The notes below the pieces were generated by a model, which saw only the letters and a program-made list of their open reading frames with translations, was not told the origin of the DNA and searched no databases. Both the position numbers and the translations under genes were made by a program. From Fibrobacterota bacterium (GTDB taxonomy: Bacteria; Fibrobacterota; Chitinivibrionia; Chitinivibrionales; FEN-1185), in assembly GCA_003165595.1 (NCBI GenBank), contig PLWQ01000033.1:139758-163639 (forward strand): 23,882 bases of DNA. Direction: 5' to 3'. Below, piece by piece: positions 8,429 through 14,486 of this stretch (within the stretch, counting starts at the first letter, position 1; each line of letters begins with the position of its first letter).

Positions 8429-9124
8429 TCAGTGTTTGGAAAGCGCGTTCACGGTAATGAATATCTCAAGGGAGATGGCGATGCAGGACAGAATGGTGGA
8501 GATAAGATACCACGGAATATCGAAGCCTTCCGGCGCATACAGGGTGTCGCCGGGGTAGAGAATGTATTTCTTGGTGTCGTGTTTTCCTTCAGCGCTCCAG
8601 AGATACTTTGTGTCAACCGCAACGATGGATCCATCGGCGCGGATGATCCGTATGATTTTCTGCTTTGGATTCGAGAGTCCGCCCACCATGGCAACTACTT
8701 TGAGGACGTCTATAGGCTCGTAGATTTGATACTGCCCGGGTGAATGCACGGCACCCATGACGTAAATCTTGTTCGCGTAATATTCTTCTATGGAAACGGA
8801 GACTACGGGGTTGTTGACATACGAGGATAACTTTCCCTGCATGATCTTCACCAGCTGCGCGCAGGTGAGAGACGCAACGTCGATCTCGCCGATGACGGGA
8901 TAGTTGATCCGGCCGTCGGGGCGGATCTTGTTGCGCCCGGAAAATTCCGGATGCTCGACCACATTGATTGAAATAATGTCGCCCGGCTGCAGAACATATT
9001 CTTCAGTCTCACCGAAGCAAAGGGTACATGCAAGAAGCAGGAAAATGGGGAAACAGGTGTGCTTCATGTGCAGCTTGCTAAGGAGGCTATGCCAAGGAGC
9101 CGATCCGGTGCGTGGAGATGGCAT
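8429..9124 (-). CDS. Polysaccharide export protein (Wza-like, Poly_export/SLBB)
   Basis: This is a 231-residue envelope protein. A hydrophobic signal region (FPIFLLLACTLCFG) is followed by the Poly_export signature YVLQPGDIISINVVEHPEFSG and RPDGRINYPVIGEIDV. An SLBB domain comes next (KIYVMGAVHSPGQYQIYEPIDVLKV in pieces), with a C-terminal hydrophobic helix (IPWYLISTILSCIAISLEIF) in the place where Wza has its outer-membrane helix. LLAC could be a lipobox, but a hydrophobic stretch follows it, so signal peptidase I cleavage is equally possible. ATG 9124 is chosen for its GAGGGTG ribosome-binding site. ATG 9067 would give a neater signal peptide but has no such site. It is the first gene of the operon. 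Confidence 0.9.
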   Translation of the reverse strand: MPSPRTGSAPWHSLLSKLHMKHTCFPIFLLLACTLCFGETEEYVLQPGDIISINVVEHPEFSGRNKIRPDGRINYPVIGEIDVASLTCAQLVKIMQGKLSSYVNNPVVSVSIEEYYANKIYVMGAVHSPGQYQIYEPIDVLKVVAMVGGLSNPKQKIIRIIRADGSIVAVDTKYLWSAEGKHDTKKYILYPGDTLYAPEGFDIPWYLISTILSCIAISLEIFITVNALSKH

Positions 9125-9169
9125 CTCACCCTCGTGTAATTCCAGTCCTGCTCTGTTCAAGAGAATTTC

Positions 9170-9194
9170 TATCTGTCCAAGAAATAGACAGATA
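9170..9194 (-). promoter_or_regulatory. Inverted repeat in the leader of the exopolysaccharide operon
   Basis: TATCTGTC and GACAGATA form perfect 8-base arms around a 9-base spacer. They lie about 40-65 bases downstream of the predicted transcription start and upstream of the first gene. The sequence can act as a DNA operator or fold as an RNA hairpin in the leader. A related TTTCTCTG motif lies at 9201-9208. No regulator gene is adjacent, so the ligand or protein is unknown. Confidence 0.45.
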
Positions 9195-9242
9195 ATACTA
9201 TTTCTCTGCTAAATTATTCACACATCAAACGTAAGAGTCTTA

Positions 9243-9271
9243 ATTATAAGTTATTTACAATATTGTTTCAA
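9243..9271 (-). promoter_or_regulatory. Sigma-70-type promoter for the exopolysaccharide operon
   Basis: Read on the minus strand, TTGAAA (9271-9266), a 17-base spacer and a perfect TATAAT (9248-9243) form a near-consensus housekeeping promoter. Transcription would start near 9236, leaving a leader of about 110 bases before the export-protein gene. It lies downstream of the stop of the membrane gene at 9355-10335, so the operon has its own promoter. Confidence 0.7.
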
Positions 9272-9354
9272 GGAGAAAGTTGGGATTAGACAACTCGTTG
9301 CCGCCCGAGACGGGCCATCATCCATCCTGTTGTGTTTGACCGGAAGGAGGCAAA

Positions 9355-10335
9355 CTATGGCCCGACGACCGAAGAATCCGGCATCGGGGACGGTCGTTTT
9401 CCCGCCCGGGGCTGCGCCGGGGCGACTTTCTCGGCTTCCGAGTAACTGTTCATGGCTGGATGGGTTGGGGCCGGCGTTTGAGAGCGTGCATTGACTGCGC
9501 CCGCGGAGTCCGGCAAGAGCACGGGCCTTGGTCGCGAAACCGGCCTTTTCTTTTCGTAGGATGACAAAGGGTAGACATTGAAAGATCGTTGAGAGAGCGC
9601 CTTCTCGGGTGAGGGCGGGCCCACGAAGTTGTCCCGGGCGACTCGCAGGTCGGCCGATTTCGGGGGTGCGGAATCGGCCGCCTTGGTGGAATCGCTCAAG
9701 AAATACGACGAGGGTTCCTGGACATTGCGCGACCAGAACATGAGGCCGTTTACCGCTTTCGGCAGTTCTATATTGTGGCGAAGGGCGGCCTTTGAAAAGG
9801 TAACGGTCACGGTAGCGCTTGCCATCGTCAGCCATGCGCAGAGCGCGGCGCCACCTACAACGAGAACGGCGCAGGTGAGTACCGCAGCCCTTAGAATCCG
9901 GTGCGAGGCAACAAAATACACTGTCCTGCCTATCCCGGAGCGGCCTCCCGCACGAAACATCCTGCTGTAGTTTCGCTGGAAAGCGAGACGCATCTGTGAT
10001 TCAAAGTGGGCCACGTCGCCCGGAGGGATTGTCTCGATAACCGCTTCGGCTCCCGCATCTTCCCGGGGGAACGAATCGCGGGGCAAAAGCTTTTTCCGCT
10101 GCGCGTTGTACCACTCGTCAAAGGACGCGTCCAACGATTTTCCTACGAAAGCGGAATGAAGTTTCTTCAGGAACGGAACCATGAGCGTCATTGCCTCGGC
10201 ATGGTTCTTTCCCTGGCTGCGCAAAGCGACATACGTCGAAAGGGCGTTGTGTCCAACGAGCGTCTGGAACGCGGAGGGGTCGCCGCCCTCCGCAAGGTGA
10301 ACAAGGAGTTCCTCGGTGGTTTGAATAGGGGCCAT
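9355..10335 (-). CDS. Single-pass membrane protein with ECF-sigma-region-2-like N-terminus
   Basis: I do not recognise this 326-residue protein as a named family. Residues 6-65 (EELLVHLAEGGDPSAFQTLV, then HAEAMTLMVPFLKKLHSAF) follow the spacing of ECF sigma region 2, but the middle helix lacks the usual Tyr/Arg-rich core, so a functional sigma factor is unlikely. One membrane helix spans about 147-170. The remaining 150 residues are low-complexity, rich in Pro, Ser and Ala, with no recognisable fold, and are probably periplasmic. The ATG at 10335 has no clear Shine-Dalgarno. The gene is divergent from ribD and upstream of the exopolysaccharide promoter on the same strand. A signalling or anti-sigma-like role is speculation. 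Confidence 0.7.
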   Translation of the reverse strand: MAPIQTTEELLVHLAEGGDPSAFQTLVGHNALSTYVALRSQGKNHAEAMTLMVPFLKKLHSAFVGKSLDASFDEWYNAQRKKLLPRDSFPREDAGAEAVIETIPPGDVAHFESQMRLAFQRNYSRMFRAGGRSGIGRTVYFVASHRILRAAVLTCAVLVVGGAALCAWLTMASATVTVTFSKAALRHNIELPKAVNGLMFWSRNVQEPSSYFLSDSTKAADSAPPKSADLRVARDNFVGPPSPEKALSQRSFNVYPLSSYEKKRPVSRPRPVLLPDSAGAVNARSQTPAPTHPAMNSYSEAEKVAPAQPRAGKRPSPMPDSSVVGP

Positions 10336-10458
10336 GCAATCAAAATAAATCGTGTTAATTCCGTTGCGCCCGTTTTCTGATGTTGGAGCACGGGCCCAGC
10401 ATGAGGTATTTTAACAAGTGCAAAGACCTGATTCGGTTCTTTCGAGAGGTTTCTGGAA

Positions 10459-11568
10459 ATGCGGGGAGAAAAAGCATCTGTCGCCTGGACCGCCGACGAC
10501 GCCCGATTCATGTCGCTTGCGCTGTCGCTGGCGGACGAGGCAAAGGGAACCACCTTCCCCAATCCGGCGGTAGGGGCCGTTATTGTCAAGGACGGCAAGG
10601 TTGTCGGGAAAGGGGCAACGTCGCGCTGCGGCGGGCCGCATGCCGAGAGGAATGCCTTGACAGAGGCGGGCGATCGCGCCAGGGGCGCCGCATTGTACGT
10701 GACGCTCGAGCCCTGCTGTCATTTCGGAAAGACGGCGCCCTGCACCGATGCAATCATTCGCGCGGGCCTGCGGAGCGTGGTGGCGTCGGCGAAAGACCCG
10801 AACCCTCTTGTCAATGGGAAGGGACTGCGCAGTCTCGGGAAAGCCGGGATCGCCGTGCGCACGGGATTGTTCGAACGCGAGGCAACACGGCTCAACGAAG
10901 ACTTCTTCTTCTGGATAACACGTCGCCGGCCGTGGGTGAGCGTCAAGCTTGCCATGACACTCGATGGGAAAATTGCCGATCTCTATGGCGATTCAAAGTG
11001 GATCACGTCGGTTGATTCGAGGGCGTTCGTTCACGACCTGCGGCGAAAGCACGCGGCCGTCTGTATCGGCCGCAAGACCCTGGAAAAAGACAATCCGCGG
11101 CTCACCGTGCGCCACGGGAAAACCGGCAATCCGGCCCGGATCGTCTTTTCCGGAAAAGCCTCCGCTCCACCCAACAGTTATTTTGTGAGGGATGCGGGAG
11201 AAACGTCTCGCAGCATTCTGGTCGTGCATGGCGGCCGCGGGCGTTCGCGTCGGACACTTGCCAGCGGCGTGGAGGTCTGGCGAACGGGGCGCGAAGAATC
11301 CCTTCGCGAATTCCTGCATGCAGCCTACGAAGAAGGCATTCCCTCCGTTCTTGTCGAAGGCGGCGGAATGCTCGCTTCGGCATTTTTGGAAGGCGGTCTC
11401 GCAAACAGATTGTATGTATTCTACGCGAACAAAATTCTGGGCGGCGGCGCCGCAGGCTTTGCCTTTGCCAGGCCCCTGTCGCTTCTCGAATGCGTCAAGA
11501 TTGACCAAATGGAAGTCGTCCGGTTTGCAAACGATATCATGATCACCGGCATCCCGGTGCGGAGATAA
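10459..11568 (+). CDS. ribD: Bifunctional riboflavin deaminase/reductase RibD
   Basis: RibD deaminates the pyrimidine product of GTP cyclohydrolase II and then reduces its ribose side chain. The 369-residue protein has the N-terminal zinc deaminase with HAE (61-63) and PCCHFGKTAPC, with Cys 86 and 95 as ligands. The C-terminal reductase shows VSVKLAMTLDGKIA, SKWITS and VEGGGML. Length is typical. AGAGG lies about 9 bases before the ATG. It is the first gene of the riboflavin operon, divergent from the sigma-like membrane gene. In the 120 bases upstream I see no FMN riboswitch consensus and only a weak -10-like TATTTT. Confidence 0.96.
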   Translation: MRGEKASVAWTADDARFMSLALSLADEAKGTTFPNPAVGAVIVKDGKVVGKGATSRCGGPHAERNALTEAGDRARGAALYVTLEPCCHFGKTAPCTDAIIRAGLRSVVASAKDPNPLVNGKGLRSLGKAGIAVRTGLFEREATRLNEDFFFWITRRRPWVSVKLAMTLDGKIADLYGDSKWITSVDSRAFVHDLRRKHAAVCIGRKTLEKDNPRLTVRHGKTGNPARIVFSGKASAPPNSYFVRDAGETSRSILVVHGGRGRSRRTLASGVEVWRTGREESLREFLHAAYEEGIPSVLVEGGGMLASAFLEGGLANRLYVFYANKILGGGAAGFAFARPLSLLECVKIDQMEVVRFANDIMITGIPVRR

Positions 11569-11571
11569 GTC

Positions 11572-12225
11572 GTGTTTACCGGCATCATAGAAACCACGGG
11601 AACAATTCGCGAAATCAACGTACGGGGACCGAGTATCCGGCTCGGCGTGGCGCCCGCGGCCGCGGAGTATTCCTGCGCCGCGGGCGCGTCGGTGAGCGTG
11701 GACGGCACGTGCCTCACCTTGGAATCCTCGCGCGGCGGCATCCTGTACTTTACCGCTGTCAAGGAGACCTTGTCCCGCACTACCCTTGGAGCGCGACACG
11801 TCGGCGACACGGTGAACCTGGAGCGCGCGCTGTTGCTGGCGGGCAGGCTCGACGGGCACTTCGTGCTCGGGCACGTGGACGCGGTAGGGACGATAGCATC
11901 CGACACGAGCGACGGGATCGCGCTCGTGCGCACCATCCGCATTTCGCCGGAAATCGCGCGGTTTTGCGCTGAGAAAGGCTCGGTCGCCCTCGACGGCATC
12001 AGCCTCACCATAACGCGCGCTGCAGCCGCCGAATTCGACGTGTCGCTCGTGCCATTTACACTGGAAAAAACCACCATGACCCGCAAGCGTCCGGGCGACA
12101 CCGTCAATGTGGAATGCGACGTGCTCGCGCGTTACCTTGCGCGTCTGGCGGAGGCAAGCGGTACAAACCATGCAGACGTCGCCTCCGGCACGCTGCTTGA
12201 TTCACTGGAAAGGTCGGGCTTTTGA
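11572..12225 (+). CDS. ribE: Riboflavin synthase alpha subunit
   Basis: Riboflavin synthase dismutates two 6,7-dimethyl-8-ribityllumazine molecules to riboflavin. The 217-residue protein starts with the canonical MFTGIIE and has the two tandem lumazine-binding barrels: VDGTCLTLE and GHFVLGHVD in the first, [11 protein letters not shown] in the second. The start codon is GTG at 11572, fixed by the conserved N-terminus; CGGAGAT in the ribD tail supplies the ribosome-binding site. It lies 3 bases after the ribD stop and overlaps ribBA by 4 bases, so expression is coupled. The symbol ribE is used here; ribC is used in some species. Confidence 0.96.
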   Translation: MFTGIIETTGTIREINVRGPSIRLGVAPAAAEYSCAAGASVSVDGTCLTLESSRGGILYFTAVKETLSRTTLGARHVGDTVNLERALLLAGRLDGHFVLGHVDAVGTIASDTSDGIALVRTIRISPEIARFCAEKGSVALDGISLTITRAAAAEFDVSLVPFTLEKTTMTRKRPGDTVNVECDVLARYLARLAEASGTNHADVASGTLLDSLERSGF

Positions 12226-13439
12226 CGCAATTTAGCGATATGGAAGCCGCAATAGAAGAATTCCGGAAAGGAAACTTCGTCATAATCGTAGACGACGAAG
12301 ACCGGGAAAACGAAGGCGACCTTGCCATTGCGGCGCCGCTCTGCACCGCCGACAAGATCAACTTCATGGCAAGGTACGCCAGGGGCCTTATATGCGTCAC
12401 CATGGAAGGCAAGCAGCTCGACGATCTGGGCATCCCCATGATGGTGCACGACAACACCTCCCGGTTCGAGACCGCGTTTACCGACAGCATTGACGCACGC
12501 GAAGGAACAACAACAGGAATCTCCGCGGCCGACCGCGCGCTCACCGTGCTCAAGCTGATGGACCCCGCGAGCAAGCCCACCGACTTCGTACGACCCGGCC
12601 ACATGTTTCCGCTGCGGGCGCGGGAGGGCGGCGTGCTCGTACGCAGCGGACAGACCGAGGCGTCGGTGGACCTGGCGCGGTGCGCGGGATTGATGCCGGC
12701 GGGCGTCATCTGCGAAATCATGAACGAAGACGGCACCATGGCGCGCATGCCGCAGCTCTCAGTGTTTGCAAAAGAACACGGCATCCGCATCATCACCATC
12801 GCCGACCTCATCCGGTACCGCACGGCGCATGAGCGGTTCGTGCACTGCACCGCCACGGCCACTCTGCCCAGCCGGTTTGGAGAATTCATCATCAAGTGCT
12901 ACGAGGACGTTCTGAGCCAGGGAGTTCACGTGGTTCTGCAGAAGGGCGCCGTCGATGCCGAGACGCCGGTGCTCGTCCGGGTCCACTCGGAATGCTTTAC
13001 GGGCGATATTCTCGGGTCGCTGCGGTGTGAGTGCGGCGACCAATTGAAAAAATCGATGGAAGAGATCGGGGCGAAAGGCGGCGTCATCCTGTACCTGCGA
13101 CAAGAGGGACGTGGAATTGGGCTTGTCAACAAGATCCGCGCCTATGCGCTCCAGGATCAGGGACTCGATACCGTGGAGGCAAACGAACAACTCGGGTTCC
13201 CCGCCGACCGCAGGGACTACGGCATCGGCGCGCAGATCCTTGCGGACCTCGGCATCAGGAAGATCCGCCTCATGACGAATAATCCGAAAAAGATCGTGGG
13301 GCTTTCCGGGTACGGCATCGAGATCGTGGAACGGGTTTCCATCGAAATTCCTGCCCGTAAAGAAAACAGGAAGTATTTATCCACAAAGAAAGAAAAACTG
13401 GGACACCTTCTGGAAGGAGGATCACAATGTCAACCGTGA
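12222..13439 (+). CDS. ribBA: DHBP synthase / GTP cyclohydrolase II fusion RibBA
   Basis: The two halves start both branches of riboflavin synthesis. Residues 1-200 are the DHBP synthase domain ([10 protein letters not shown] at 24-33, [14 protein letters not shown]). Residues 205-400 are GTP cyclohydrolase II with zinc ligands Cys258, Cys269 and Cys271, [10 protein letters not shown] and RQEGRGIGL. The 405-residue length is normal. An oddity is that the conserved GHTEA of DHBP synthase reads GQTEA here (Gln144), replacing a metal-binding His. The start is taken as TTG 12222, which overlaps the ribE stop and has AAAGG 9 bases upstream; ATG 12240 is possible but has no ribosome-binding site. 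The 3' end overlaps ribH by 13 bases. Confidence 0.95.
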   Translation: MTQFSDMEAAIEEFRKGNFVIIVDDEDRENEGDLAIAAPLCTADKINFMARYARGLICVTMEGKQLDDLGIPMMVHDNTSRFETAFTDSIDAREGTTTGISAADRALTVLKLMDPASKPTDFVRPGHMFPLRAREGGVLVRSGQTEASVDLARCAGLMPAGVICEIMNEDGTMARMPQLSVFAKEHGIRIITIADLIRYRTAHERFVHCTATATLPSRFGEFIIKCYEDVLSQGVHVVLQKGAVDAETPVLVRVHSECFTGDILGSLRCECGDQLKKSMEEIGAKGGVILYLRQEGRGIGLVNKIRAYALQDQGLDTVEANEQLGFPADRRDYGIGAQILADLGIRKIRLMTNNPKKIVGLSGYGIEIVERVSIEIPARKENRKYLSTKKEKLGHLLEGGSQCQP

Positions 13440-13891
13440 TGGAAGGGCTGCTCAACGCGTCGGGTCGCCGTTTCGGGATCGTGGTGAGCAGGTTCAACGA
13501 CTTGATAGGCAAGAAACTGCTCGAAGGAGCAACGGATTGCCTCCTGCGGCACAACGGTTCTGCGGAGAACATTACCGTGGCATGGGTGCCGGGCGCGTTT
13601 GAGATCCCCTTGGTGGCCAAGCGGCTCGCCAAGTCGGGAAAATTCGACGCGGTTATCTGTCTGGGCGCGGTCATTCGCGGTAACACGCCGCATTTCGACT
13701 ACATCGCGGCGGAGGTTTCCAAGGGGATAGCCGCCATAGGCATGGAGATCGAAGTGCCGGTAATCTTCGGTGTGCTCACTACAGACACCATCGAGCAGGC
13801 AGTGGAGCGCGCGGGTACAAAGAGCGGCAACAGGGGCTGGGATGCGGCGCTGTCGGCCATCGAAATGGCCGATTTGCTGAAGAAACTATAA
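13427..13891 (+). CDS. ribH: 6,7-dimethyl-8-ribityllumazine synthase
   Basis: Lumazine synthase condenses DHBP with the RibD pathway product to make the substrate of riboflavin synthase, and usually assembles into a large shell. The 154-residue protein carries [37 protein letters not shown] (with the conserved His in PHFDY) and [12 protein letters not shown]. Length is typical. A strong GGAAGGAGG sits just upstream of the ATG, which lies inside the end of ribBA (13-base overlap). It closes the riboflavin block; nusB follows after a repeat, a common neighbourhood in many bacteria. Confidence 0.97.
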   Translation: MSTVMEGLLNASGRRFGIVVSRFNDLIGKKLLEGATDCLLRHNGSAENITVAWVPGAFEIPLVAKRLAKSGKFDAVICLGAVIRGNTPHFDYIAAEVSKGIAAIGMEIEVPVIFGVLTTDTIEQAVERAGTKSGNRGWDAALSAIEMADLLKKL

Positions 13892-13896
13892 TGCTA

Positions 13897-13990
13897 TTCA
13901 CCACAGAGGCACGGAGCACACAGAGAAGAAAATCCCGAGCGCCCTTAAGAGGGTTTTCTCGGTGACCTCTGTGTCTCTGCGGTGAGATTT
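13897..13990. repeat. Long imperfect palindromic dispersed-type repeat between ribH and nusB
   Basis: The left arm (TTCACCACAGAGGCACGGAG and onward) and the right arm (CTCTGTGTCTCTGCGGTGA) pair over about 30 bases with a few mismatches around a short centre. I recognise the CACAGAG/CTCTGTG wording as a repeat that turns up between genes in many unrelated bacterial genomes. TTTTTC follows the right arm, so the transcript could terminate or be processed here before nusB. Confidence 0.75.
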
Positions 13991-14015
13991 TTCTTGTTTG
14001 ACGGAAGAGATTAAA

Positions 14016-14450
14016 ATGCAACACAGCAGAAGAAAGTCACGAGAGTTGGCATTGCAGACCCTTTACGCCTGCGAAGTGGGCGATACGGCCGATTGCCGCA
14101 AGGTACTTACGGGAATCATGGAAGAACAGGGCGGTGATGAGGGCGCCGGACACTATGCCTTCGCGCTCGTCGAAAAGACCCTTGCGGCGCGAAAGGAAAT
14201 AGACGAGCTTTTGAGTACGCATGCGGCCAACTGGGACCTCAAGAGAATGACCGCAATCGACCGCAACATCCTGCGCATGGCCGTTACCGAGCTTCGGTCG
14301 GACGCCGACGTGCCGTACCGGGTCGTCATCGACGAGGCCGTGGAGCTTGCCAAGCTCTACGGCACCGACGATTCCGGAAAATTCGTGAACGGTGTCATCG
14401 ATTCGATCCACAAGGCATTGCTTCTCAAGAACACGAGCGGCCGGGAGTAG
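14016..14450 (+). CDS. nusB: Transcription antitermination factor NusB
   Basis: NusB with NusE (S10) binds boxA RNA and supports antitermination, mainly in rRNA operons. The 144-residue protein has the typical RRKSRELALQTLYACE start, NWDLKRMTAIDRNILRMAVTEL and VVIDEAVELAKLYGTDDSGKFVNGV (in two pieces) near the end, matching the all-helical family over its whole length. The ATG at 14016 has GGAAGAG about 6 bases upstream; a TTG at 13998 would add six residues with no better site. It lies 124 bases after ribH beyond the palindromic repeat, and converges with the M16C protease gene. Confidence 0.95.
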   Translation: MQHSRRKSRELALQTLYACEVGDTADCRKVLTGIMEEQGGDEGAGHYAFALVEKTLAARKEIDELLSTHAANWDLKRMTAIDRNILRMAVTELRSDADVPYRVVIDEAVELAKLYGTDDSGKFVNGVIDSIHKALLLKNTSGRE

Positions 14451-14482
14451 TCCGGGCCGCCGGGGAGTTTGCGCGCCACCCC
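14437..14482. terminator. GC-rich stem-loops between convergent nusB and protease genes
   Basis: GCGGCC-GGGA / TCCGGGCCGC forms a 10-base stem with one mismatch and a GTAG loop, overlapping the nusB stop (14437-14460). A second CGGGG/CCCCG stem follows. The position between convergent genes suggests bidirectional termination, but no T-run follows on either strand, so intrinsic termination is uncertain. Confidence 0.4.
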
Positions 14483-14486
14483 GCCC

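Noticed and set aside
10336-10458. Possible FMN riboswitch before ribD
   Set aside because: The conserved RFN-element blocks are not present, and the gap of about 120 bases to the divergent gene is too short to hide one elsewhere.
10993-12171. 392-codon minus-strand frame over ribD/ribE
   Set aside because: It is antisense to two certain riboflavin genes and has no motif.
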